From: Circinella minor
Taxonomy: Eukaryota > Mucoromycota > Mucoromycetes > Mucorales > Lichtheimiaceae
Direction: 5' to 3'
DNA: 64,000 bases
Assembly: GCA_016758965.1 (NCBI GenBank)
Contig: JAEPRB010000036.1
Location: 1 to 64,000, forward strand
Positions 10,865-22,970 of this stretch are shown here, one piece after another. The notes under the pieces are model-generated. The model worked only from the letters and a program-made list of their open reading frames with translations. It made no database searches and had not been told where the DNA came from. Each line of letters opens with the position of its first letter. Position 1 is the first letter of the stretch. The translations under genes were made by a program, and so were the position numbers.

Positions 10865-13086
10865 ATGGCACATGTAAGATTGTCTTTTTTTTTTTTTCTG
10901 AAATGATGAAAAAGATGTTATAGATTGTTTTAGTCATTCTAAATACTTGATATATATATATATATATATATTATAATAGAGACTTGGTGGTCGTAGAAAA
11001 AACGTGAAAAAAGGTTTTCAATTCACACTTATGGTAGTTGGTATGTTATTTTTATCTATTTAAAATTAAAAAATATTTGTTTGATGGAAAGCGGAAAATA
11101 TTTAAATATGCAAAAAAAAAAAAAAATAGGTACTTCGGGTACAGGTCGTACAACGTTTGTCAACACTTTGTGTGACTCAAATGTCTTAACTAAAAAAGTA
11201 TGTGATAATCCAGAAGAAGCTCATAATGAAGAAGGAATTACTATTAAACCTGTTTCTGTTGGTGAGTAATTGAGATCAAAATATATTTATATACCATCTA
11301 CTATAATAAGTACTAATATAAAAAAAAAATATTATATATATAATAGAATTGGATGAAGATGGCGTTAGGTAATAATAATAAGAGTTTGAAAAGGGTTTTT
11401 TGTATTTTCTAGGGATAATACTATAGGTGTATATAAAGTGTGAATATCCTTTTTTTTTTCCGACCCCCAGGGAGTAGAAATAAAGGGGGATATACACAGC
11501 ATCTCATCATATCAAGGAGTGAACAACTCATACAGACATACATAAATATATTCCCTTTTCTTTTTCTTCTTTTTTTTTCCATTCTAAGCTTATACCTTAC
11601 ATATAAAAGAAACTAATTTACTTACATCAACTTACTTTATATAGAATTTCATTAACTATTGTTGATACACCTGGTTTCGGTGATAATATTGATAATGAAC
11701 GATGGTAACTATTATTATATAAGAGAGAAATATATTATTACCTCATTTATTTATTATAATTATTATTAGCTTTCAAGAAATTGTAGGTTATTTAGAACGA
11801 CAATATGATGATATATTGGCAGAAGAATCACGTATTAAACGTAATCCACGCTTTCGTGATAATCGAGTCCATGCTTTATTATATTTTATTTCACCTACAG
11901 GTCATGCGTAAGTTTCTAAAACTCTGTTATTTTATATTATTTTTCAAAGAGAAAATATTTTTTTTTGACATATCTAACAATAAATAAATAATATAGGTTA
12001 CGTGAAATAGATATTGAATTAATGCGTCGTTTAAGTCCACGTGTTAATGTTATCCCAGTTGTAGGTCGTGCAGATTCATTAACTCCACAAGAAATGAAAG
12101 ATTTTAAAAGAAGAGTAAGTTATTATATTACGTATTTCTCTTAATAAATAAATATATAATTAATCTAATTAATATACGTATATGTATATAGATAATGGAA
12201 GATATTGAACATTATAATATTCCTATATATAATTTTCCATATGATATTGAAGAAGATGATGAAGATACAATTGAAGAAAATAGTGAATTACGTTCTCTTT
12301 TACCATTTGCAATTATTGGTAGTGATGAAGAAATTCATGTTGGTGGACGTACAGTACGTGGACGTCAATATCCATGGGGTGCTGTAGAAGGTAATAACAA
12401 AAAAAAAATCAATTTATTTATTTATTAATATTACTTATTACTTATTTACTACTTAATATTTCAATATAGTGGATAATCCACAACATTCTGATTTTGCCAA
12501 ACTACGATCTGCTCTACTTAGGTGAGTTCTCTACTTCCTATAAAAAAAAATAAAGTTTAGGAAGAAAACAATCAATGTCTTTTATAGAAATTTACCAAGC
12601 AATGATATCAATTATTTAAGTTCTTGTAGTTCACATCTACAGGACCTCAAGGAGATCACTCATGACTTTTTATATGAAAATTATCGTACTGAGAAACTTA
12701 GTCGTACTGTAAACGGTGGTGAATCAGAGTATGTATATATATATATATATATAAAATATATATAATAAATAACCTTTTACACATATTTATTTATATATAG
12801 AGATATCGCTATTCACAATGAAGATATGACTAATCAAAATGTTCGTTTGAAAGAAGAACAATTAAGAAAAGAAGAAGAAAAGGTAAAAAAAAAAAAAAAT
12901 TCATATGATTTTATAAAATATAAGAAAAGATATAAATTAAAAAATAATGATAAAATATAGCTTCGTGATATTGAATTAAAGGTTCAAAGAGAAATTCAAG
13001 AAAAAAGACAAGAATTGTTGAATAAAGAAGAATCACTTCGTAGTTTGGAATCTCGATTAGCACAAGCTCAGATTGCAGATGCTTAA
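10865..13086 (+). CDS. CDC11: Septin, Cdc11/AspA type
   Basis: Filament-forming GTP-binding protein of the septin collar or cortex. Exons 10865-10873, 10980-11040, 11130-11261, 11347-11368, 11645-11704, 11770-11907, 11997-12114, 12192-12390, 12470-12521, 12588-12728, 12801-12882 and 12961-13086 join without frame conflict to 379 residues. Seen in order: a polybasic stretch GGRRKNVKK, P-loop GTSGTGRTTF, switch II DTPGFGD, G4-position VVGRAD, the septin unique element around GGRTVRGRQYPWG, then a C-terminal coiled coil rich in Glu, Lys and Gln. The P-loop has Arg where most GTPases have Lys, and G4 is GRAD rather than AKAD; both variants fit the Cdc11/AspA group, which sits at filament ends and is thought not to hydrolyse GTP. 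Length is close to the family norm. Confidence 0.93.
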
Positions 13087-14144
13087 TCCCCTCCTCCCAA
13101 AAAAAAAGGGGTGGGTGTTTTTTCAGGTAGATTTTGATTTTTCAGGTTTCAGGAACGACCACTTCTGGCAAGGAAAAGCAGCCAGCTTACCCATTCATAA
13201 TTTTTTTACATTACCAAGTGACCAAGATATATTTATTCATTATTAATAATTACATTAGCTTAAAGAAATATCAAATTCAAAAATATATTATTAATTTATT
13301 TTTTTAAATTCAATGATGGCCATAAGGCATTCCACAATATTGTACACAATCTCTCCTGATTTGTTATACTGATTATTGTAATTTTTACTTTATTTCAATT
13401 GAGCGAGAAAGTGATTATGGTGAATTTGTTTGCTTCAATCGGATATCAAAGTGAATATCAAACTGTTTTATATAGAACTATTAGGGTACAATGTAGTGCA
13501 TAAGAAATGTTGAACAATCCTTGGAATTGATTGTAAACTAATAAAGTAATATAAGCGAGATAGGCTAAAAATACAAAAACAATAAACTACACACCCTTTT
13601 AAAAAAGTACGTGAAAAATATTACGTGAAAAAACATGCTTTATTTTTTTTACAATACAAATTATAATGTGTAACTTAAGGTGTGTGGCGAAGTACACAAA
13701 AAGTTGAAAAACTACGTGAAAAAACACACCACCCTACGAGGAGACTGTAAAAAAAACATGCCAGCTTATACGAGAAGACTGTAAAAAAACATTCCAACTT
13801 ATACAAGAAGACTATAAAAAAACATGCTGAGAGTCAAAAAAAAAAAAAAAAAATTGGAGTATAGCCATCGATTTTTACACAACTTAGAAAGTAAAGTCGA
13901 GTTTATCTTTATTATTTCCCCTTCTTAAATTCTGACTCTATAGTATATAAATATAATTTTTACTAAATAGAGCCTCTGTAAATCACTGTTAAATATAACA
14001 AATGCATTATGTTAATGAGTATTTAAGAGATTATATCATACGGGTGCAACCTAATAGCAAGAAATACCCAAATACGACATTAAGTATATTTTATAAATGC
14101 ATTTTCGATAAGAAAGGATATATGTCTTTTATTCATAACTGTTT
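13087..14144. other. Intergenic region with repeats
   Basis: No gene seen. It contains repeated ACGTGAAAAA motifs (about 13608, 13621 and 13712), a short inverted repeat (13589-13686) and a three-unit tandem repeat (13735-13833). It separates the convergent septin and minus-strand broken gene. Confidence 0.55.
13735..13833. repeat. Tandem repeat, 3 units of 33-34 bp
   Basis: Units begin at about 13735, 13769 and 13802, each starting TAC(G/A)AG(G/A)AGACT and continuing through an A run into a CAT(G/T)C segment. The copies differ by a few substitutions and A-run length. Confidence 0.7.
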
Positions 14145-15430
14145 TCAATGATTATAATGAGAAGAGATGGATTTTCTTTTGCGTGATGTTTTGGAATTAA
14201 TTGCTTGGAATAACATGTGATCAGTTAGATTTGGTGGATGATTGTCGTAATGATGAGTACCGCAATGAACAACATGCTCAAAGCTTGATATAATTTTTGC
14301 AATTTTGCTCGATTGGGCAATGAATAGGGGCATATCAGCAAGCTTTAAGGCCAATTGAATATGTTCGACTTCACTCATGGTATATATATTAGCCTTGGCA
14401 CGATGCAAAACGTAAAAAGTTGCGTGATAACCTATATTCCAAAAGAATTATAAAAATACAATCGACTCTTTGGACATATCATAACAAAGACTTACCGACA
14501 ACAGTAAAGGCAAACGTGGCGATAGCTTTATACTTGTCTGAGGCGGCTTTCGCTAAACGTGCGATGCGAATGAGATCCAATGCAGTGAGCCGATGATTTA
14601 GTGCTTGATACTGAGATTTGATTTCACCGCAGCCTAATCTTTGATCTAGTGTGGCATCGTACACAACATTAATGGACGTATCCGGTCGTAACATAATAAC
14701 CTTGTCATTATCACTAATAGATGTCCTAATATGTGGAATTAAGTTGGAGATTAATAGCTGAGTCTGGTCACATTTTATCAATTTCAGGTACGCCTCATAT
14801 TTACCATCGAAAAATAATATGCTTATCGATGTTTTCAAACAAAGGTACAAGAGCGGCTTGAAGATACGGGGTGATTAGCTCTGTTTCTTGTGGTCCATCT
14901 TCAATGACAAAACGGGGAAGAGCCTCTATCCTACAAAAGTGTTAGACTCATTATATACATTATTACTTTTTTCAAAACTTACATGTTTCTTACGGCTAAT
15001 AAAACTCTGTTGGTTGTATTAAATGTTGCATCTTCTTCAATCAATGCGGCGATTTTGCATGATGCAGCGAGACGCAAGGATTGATCAGAATCGCTAACGA
15101 TATCCTAAAGAGGTTAAGCAGTTAATTTTTACATTATCTATCTGTTTTTAAAATGTGCAAGAGCTTACGTTTGATACATTGTCAATCAGATTATGGACAA
15201 TTCCTTCAAGCTTTTCTTTTTTTGCACTAGGAAACATCTGGCTGGTGATACCGTTGCTATTTAGAATATGTATCAGAAATTTTCACACTGATTGAATGTG
15301 ATGTATTCGTGTATATCCGTATGTGTTCGGCCTGGTTTCAAGAGAAGAACGGATGAAAGGGCCAAAAGATGTTGAACGTTTTCTTCCAACGTCAAATGCT
15401 TGTTTTCGTTGAGTCTTCTCTTGACTTGGA
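14145..15430 (-). pseudogene. Hypothetical protein gene, frameshifted and 5'-truncated
   Basis: Exons on the minus strand: 15430 to about 15270 (unclear join), about 15260-15169, 15104-14983, 14930-14496 and 14431-14145. Downstream junctions are clean, and the last exons encode a well-formed protein end. In the 14930-14496 exon the frame changes at a T/A homopolymer near 14803-14810: upstream reads ENIDKHIIF, downstream DGKYEAYLKLIK, so one base is extra or the assembly is wrong. Conserved-looking blocks are MLRPDTSINVVYD, LGCGEIKSQ and YHATFYVLHRAKANIYTM. The RPD...GEIK spacing recalls PD-(D/E)XK nuclease-fold proteins, but that is only an inference. The 5' end runs into an ATCCG-rich repeat. 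It is possibly related to the broken gene at 5571. Confidence 0.55.
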
Positions 15431-15450
15431 GAATTAGGGATCTTAGTAGA

Positions 15451-15560
15451 CCGATCCGGATCGGATTGGCACCATTTCGAATCCGGATTGTCCACGGATT
15501 AGAGAATTCCAATCCGAATCCGTTTCGTAAAAATCCGGATTGAATCCGTCATCCGTAATG
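15451..15560. repeat. ATCCG/CGGAT-rich interspersed repeat
   Basis: Within 110 bp the pentamer ATCCG or its complement CGGAT occurs about ten times in both orientations (for example ATCCGGAT palindromes at 15454 and 15481). Nothing else in the window is like it. It abuts the 5' end of the broken minus-strand gene. Confidence 0.6.
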
Positions 15561-16720
15561 CAAAAGAATCAATTAGATGAAAATTTAGGCTATATAGTAG
15601 ATGTCACAGTATTTTTTCATGAGAGAAGGTATTTTACAAGATTGTGTGTGTATGGTAGTCGTTTGAGATCGTTTAAGAAAAGTAAAACATTGGTAACAGA
15701 GGTGCATTGTTTTTAGATGATTTTATTATTTTGGTTTGAAAAACATAATAGGAAATAAACAAGTTATAATAAAAAAAGAATTGTAGTAATAAAAGAATTG
15801 TAGTAATAAAAAGTTATAGTGGGAAAATGGGTTCTAGTAGAAAAAAAGTTATAGTGATGAAAAGTTTATAGTGAAAAAAAAAGTTATAGTGGTGATATTT
15901 TGTGTGTGGTAGAAATATAACATGACGTGGATCTTTTTTATTAAATCTAGTAGAAATAAAAGCTTTCATCTTTAAAATACCTCCTCCTTTGCATAAACAG
16001 TGTGTTGTAGTTCTATTTTTTTTGTGCTTTTCCTATACTTTCAAAGAGAATATATATATTTTTTTGATAAGTTTCCAATACTTGACTTTACTAACACAAC
16101 ATCACTTTTACTCATCATCTCAGTCAATATCTGATGCATGAAAGAGCCAAGTCTACTGTGTAAAACAAAAGCGGTCCTGCCAAAATTAAAAAGGTTTTTA
16201 TTTTAAAAACTATTCAAAAACCCCGGTTGGAGATGCTCTTAATCAAAATGACAAAAAAAAATTGAGCTTATGATATATATTTTTCAAAATTCTGTTATTT
16301 ATTGATTTGCCATTCGGCCAGTTATTTTTATGAAAATGACAATTATTTTTTTTGCGAAAACGCTAATTTCCATAGGTTTGCCTGTATGTTATATTTTAAT
16401 AACCTTGTGACATTTTCAAAAGCCGATCAATTTTTTTTTGACTTTCTGCTGTAAAATATAGACTCCGATTTTAACAACAACAGTTGACTTAAATAGCATG
16501 TACGTACTTAAAAAAAACAGAGTTCCAGCATCTGCATCTTAAAAAAAAAAAAGACAAGCACTAAAGCTTTATTCATTCTTTTTCCGCCTTTTTTTTTTTT
16601 TTTCTATTAGTATAACTACTTTTACTACTAGTATTATTATTATTACTATTAAAATATCTTTTAATACTTGTTTCTCTTACCTTTTATTTTCTCTTGTTGT
16701 GCATATAAAATATATTGAAA
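15561..16720. other. Upstream region of the Rab6 gene
   Basis: AT-rich, no gene. Between 15770 and 15900 a short motif (AAAAGTTATAGT and close variants) recurs four or five times. A solo PIF-type terminus lies at 16206-16240, and a T- and pyrimidine-rich leader precedes the Rab6 ATG. Confidence 0.45.
16206..16240 (-). repeat. Solo PIF/Harbinger-like terminus
   Basis: The complementary strand reads TAAGAGCATCTCCAACCGGG, resembling GAGCA-type element ends (compare GAGCATTCGCAGCGG at 35515) and preceded by a TTA-type site. No convincing partner end is seen upstream; GAGCCAAGTCTACTG near 16146 is only weakly similar. Confidence 0.35.
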
Positions 16721-18084
<1,364 letters not shown>

Positions 18085-20167
18085 ATTTTTTAACCTTTTT
18101 TTTTTTGTTCATTCTTTTCTTTTTATATAATACCATATATTATTTCTTTTCTTTTCTTTCACATATATACTCAGTCTACACTCACCCCCCCCACTTCATT
18201 TATACACAAACACTTTTAAATATTTATTGCATATATTATTACTATTATTACGTATATTATCTTTTTTTTTTAAGAAAACAACAATGAAAAAAAAAATCAA
18301 TTTTTATTTGGGGATGTAGAAAGAGAAAAAAAAAGGGTGATACAAAAAATACCCGTGTTTAACAACAATCAAATAATCCAACAAATAAAAATCATATTTA
18401 CATTTGGCAGTTTTATTTACATTTAGAAATATATTAATAAACAAATCTATATAAGTGCATATACATGTGTTTGAATAAACAAAATGTACATTTAAAAAGA
18501 GAAATCTATTTATTATTATATCGTGAAAGTATAAATAAAACACATTGTCGGTGTACATATCAGCAAAAATCTTCAAAATGATAATAGGAATGTAGATCTT
18601 TTCATTATATAAATAACACATGTGTTGTTCGTTGTTACGTATCATAAAGTTTTACGTAATAAGTAACCTTGGGGATAAACATAAAGTACATAATATATTC
18701 TAATAATTACGTAAAAAGCATAGTGATTCAACAAGATATGTAAGTTACCTTTGGTGAACAATGATCTTTACATCCTTTCTTTATTTATAGGCTTATGTAC
18801 CTCTGTTGGAGATTCGTTTAATTTTTTTTCTGCTATTAAATAATAATATGATGATGATTGCTAATATAACTGATTATTCGAAAGATGTCCAGATAGGTAG
18901 TAAATAACGTATAATTGTACAGTAGTAAGTAGTAGTGGTATCTACCAAAAGAAAAGTACTTATTCTTGAACTTGATTTCCAATTCTCTGATATACTTTCT
19001 CTTTGTCCACTTTTGTCAGTGTCTCTCACAAAAAATCTCTTTGATACTGTATCAAATTTGTAGAGTTGATCCTGGTTCTTGTAATATAGTCCAACAATCG
19101 TTCTACAGTTACTTGTAACTTTTGTGAAAATTTGTACTAACAGATCAACTATACAACATGTGAGCTTCACAGTCAACACTATTTCTTTTTTGCTGTTATG
19201 TAAAAATTATTTTTCATTTAGTTGTCTCGTCATTACCTCATGAAACTGTTAATGCTATGACTTTAGAAAATATTCGTTAAGAATAAGTGTTGTTCTTATA
19301 ATTGAATAATTTATATTTGTTATTTAGAATCAAGTGCAGTAATTTGTTGCTATTACGTATTTACTAATTACACATTATATTATTCGTGACAGACTACTTA
19401 TTTGACAAAATATCTACACCTACAACACTATAATCAACATTCCTTCGTTGCTTATTGAACATCGAGTTCTTCGATATATGTTCTCTAAAAGTGGTCTACG
19501 TATTGACCACGACATGCACATTCCAATACTTCCTGATTATCATGAAAAGCATTTACCACCACAGATTAAATATGCATCAATTTTATATACTAGATCATGA
19601 TACGTATAAAAGTTAAATCTCGGAACTCAGTATTCTTTTATAGATTTCGCCATAAGAGTTCTTACGTATGTGTCACACCTGAGAAAAATGAAATTGAATA
19701 TATATTTTTTTACAGGAAGAACAAAACAGTATTTTTTTTTTCATCTTTACGTATAGAGTGTCATCTGATGTAATTCTAAAAATGGCATATGACAAATTCA
19801 TTTCATTTTAGACCGAAAAAATAGTTAAAATGATGAGATATTGTAAATTTATCAAATTATGTAATAATTCATTGTATTGTTGTTACTTGACAGCCCTCAT
19901 TTGAATAATAGTAAAAGTAATATCAAGAAAAGAGTGACCACATTCACACTATTACTAAATATATATGTCTGCCTCGATACATTAATGGAGCTTGTTGTTA
20001 TCTTCAGCCTCGTATGTTCAATATAAAATAGGACTTAATACTCTAACCTTTATTATTGTTACATTTCAAACACGGAAAAAAAAACTCCGTTTTATTATCG
20101 GCTTTAAACTTGATAACTATTCCCCTCCAGCCTTCCTTCCACCTTTTTTCACCAAAAGAAAAAAACC
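18085..20167. other. Intergenic region with coding-like remnants
   Basis: About 2.1 kb. Two short plus-strand stretches look protein-like: near 19219-19281 (reading SSLPHETVNAMTLENIR, then stop) and 19437-19600 (contains LLIEHRVLRYMFSKSG and PILPDYHEKHLPPQIKYA). They are separated by stop-rich DNA and no intact gene can be built. A minus-strand open frame at 18874-19179 lacks recognisable motifs. Confidence 0.35.
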
Positions 20168-22618
20168 ATGAATTTTTGGTGGACATGGTGTATTCTTTTA
20201 ATATTATGTCAATGCGCATTAGGTGCTGAAGTTAAAGAACTTAGTGGGAGCGATTTTGAAGTTATTACAAAACAGGGACTTTGGTAAAAAAAAAAAAAAA
20301 AAAAAAAAACCTATTCGTACTACACTTGAATTATTGTTACTGCTACAGTAGTGATGAGCGTATATATATAAAAAGACTGATTATTAATTTTTTGTTATAT
20401 AATTAGGTTCGTAAACCATTTTTCACCATTTTGTCCTCATTGTCAGGAATTTGGTAAGATTAAACGAAAAAAAAAAAAACTGAAATAACAAAAGAGAAAA
20501 AGGAAAGAAAAACCGACATTGTGGGGAAACCTTTTATTTAATATCCTTTCTTACCATCACTACCCCTCCTTTTCCCCGGAGATTCTGATTTATTCATTAT
20601 TTTATATTGTTATTATTATTAGCACCGACATGGCAACAACTTGCTGATGAGTATGAATCGTTACAAAATTTTCATTTCGCTAAAGTCGACTGTACACTTC
20701 AATCCGATCTTTGCGATGCTCACAATGTTCGTCATTTCCCAACACTTCAACTCTTTGTGGACGGCAAAGCTCCAGCCGACGAATATCCAACAAAAAACCG
20801 TGTTTATGAAAAATTGACTGTATTCGTGGAGGAACAAACTGAAGCATATAATAATGACCCGAGTAAAAGTGGTATTATAGCTACTCCTGGTGATGATGAT
20901 AATCTTATATCTAATCCACATGGCATTTCGATTCATTTGGATGGGAATGGATTGGAAGCAGCAAAACAATCGGGTTTACCATGGTTTATTAAATATTATG
21001 CACCATGGTGTGGTCATTGTCAAAGACTTGCACCTTCTTGGGAACAAATGGCAAAGGATCTTAAACGTCAAGTGAATGTAGGTGAAGTGAACTGTGATGA
21101 TCATCGAGGTAAGAGATGGTAGTTATATATAAATATCATAATAATAATTGCTATTATTTGTTGTTAGAAGAAGAAGAAGTACTAGGATAGATTAGAGTAC
21201 ATGCGATTGGTATTAAAATTTATGTATATTATATGGCTGAATTTAGATGCCTGTGTAAATAATGGTGTGCATGGATTCCCAACATTGAAATTGTAAGTAC
21301 ATTTTTGTGGATAGAAAGGGTAAATGAATATTATTATAACTATGTTTTGAATATAGATATACTGGTGGTTCGGAACATGATTATCATGACGACCGTTCGT
21401 TAGTGAGCCTTGTTAATTTCGCAAACAAGATGGCAGGGTAAAAAAAAAACATATATCATATAATAAAGATATAATACAGAAAAATTAATACACATTTCAA
21501 ACCAAAATTAAAAACAAATAATTTTTAATATATATGTAGTCCTACTGTTCTCAAAGTCAATTGGGGTCAACTTGAAAGTAGATTACAACAAGAACCTGTT
21601 GCCTTGGTGTTCTTATATGGAGATGAACGTGACTCTGCCAATGTAAACAGCAATTTTACTTTTTTATTTATTATGTTTTGACAAGTTATTGACAAAGTGA
21701 TGTATAGAATCTTTTACAACAAGTAGCACGAGAATTTATTGGGGATCTTGGCTTTTATTTGACTAGTGATTCTCAAGCTATTGGTCATTTCAACTTGGCA
21801 CCTACCGATTTACCTACTTTACTTATTGTCAAGGATGGAAAACATGTTATTTATCCATCTCATCAATTTACAAACACAGAAACAGTTCGCCAGTCCCTGA
21901 TTTCTTGGATTGAAAATGAAAAATTTCCCTTAGTCAGCGATATAAACCCTAGTAACGCACCTGAAATTTTGCAAGGAACGCGTACAGCTGTCGTAGGAGT
22001 CATAAATAAGGATGATCATGAGAATATGGCTAAATTCCGAGCAATAGCTGAAACACAAAGTAAACAACAAAAGGCAAGTAAATCGGATCGGGTCTTATTT
22101 GCTATTCTGGAAGGTACAACTTGGGGCAACTATGCACGGACCGCTTATGCCGTACATCCGAACCGATTGCCAGCTTTAATTATTGTGGATCCCGTGGTAA
22201 GGAAAATGATCATAATCATAGTGATGCTTGGATAAATATGAAAATATCTTCGTATACTTACATGTTGACTAATAACAATAATAATAATAATAACACAATC
22301 ATAATAATTGATGTATAATAGAATAATAAGTATTATGCACATGATATCAATCGTAAAAAATTCTCGTTGGATGATTCAGACAAGGTGCTACAGGCACTCA
22401 AGGTAGATATTCCGGAACAAACGCTGATTGGCGTATCCACGTTACCATTTCATGCACGCGTTGGTCAAAGCATGCAACAAGGTTTCGGTATGTTACGAGT
22501 TCACTGGTTTATGACATGTGGTGCATTTGCAGCTATATTATATATTTTTGTCAAAAGAACAAATCGAAGAAAGGGTCGATCTAATGTTTTACCTGTAAAA
22601 TCAGGTTCTCAAGATTAA
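20168..22618 (+). CDS. Membrane-anchored protein disulfide isomerase-like protein (two thioredoxin domains)
   Basis: Thiol-disulfide oxidoreductase of the secretory pathway. Exons 20168-20283, 20407-20453, 20623-21108, 21247-21292, 21357-21437, 21540-21642, 21708-22196 and 22322-22618 give 554 residues. Residues 1-19 form a signal peptide (ILLILCQCALGA). The first thioredoxin domain has the atypical active site CPHC at 48-51; the second has classical CGHC at about 184-187 in APWCGHCQRLAPSWEQM, with the cis-Pro loop GFPTLKL after it. Further thioredoxin-fold regions without CXXC follow. One transmembrane segment lies near residue 520 (FAAILYIFV), then a basic tail KRTNRRKGR. The topology resembles TMX-type or fungal membrane PDIs. 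No KDEL/HDEL-like end, so retention would depend on the anchor. Intron 1 carries an A24 run. Confidence 0.88.
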
Positions 22619-22970
22619 AAACAAAAGAATTCTAAAAAACAAAAACTATATCGTTTTTTATGGGTTTTTTTTTTAAAAAAAAAAAAAATTAAACTTGGTT
22701 TCCCCCCCCCCACTTTCCCTTTTTTTTTTCTTTTCAGTTTATTATTATTGACAAAGTGGATGCTTTTTTTCTTTGAATGTACGTATAAAATATTCAATGT
22801 GTGATATTCTTTTCTTTGTTTATACTTCAAAATACTTTTGTATATATATATATATATATATATATAATTAGCCCAAACAAACAAAAAGAAAAAACATACA
22901 TACATACATACATACGTACGTACGTACATATACATATATATATTAAGAAGGGAAAGAACTAATAACAAAA
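22619..22970. repeat. Intergenic microsatellites between convergent genes
   Basis: The 350 bp between two convergent stop codons contains a (TA)n run at 22840-22866 and a CATA/CGTA tetranucleotide run at 22895-22929, plus poly-C and poly-T tracts. It probably serves as both genes' 3' ends. Confidence 0.7.

Noticed and set aside
18874..19179. 101-residue minus-strand frame
   Set aside because: No recognisable motif, and its Thr/Tyr-rich C-terminal part looks like random AT-rich coding; kept out of the gene list.
22840..22929. TA and CATA/CGTA repeats considered as a CRISPR-like array
   Set aside because: Simple microsatellites without spacers, in a eukaryotic genome.
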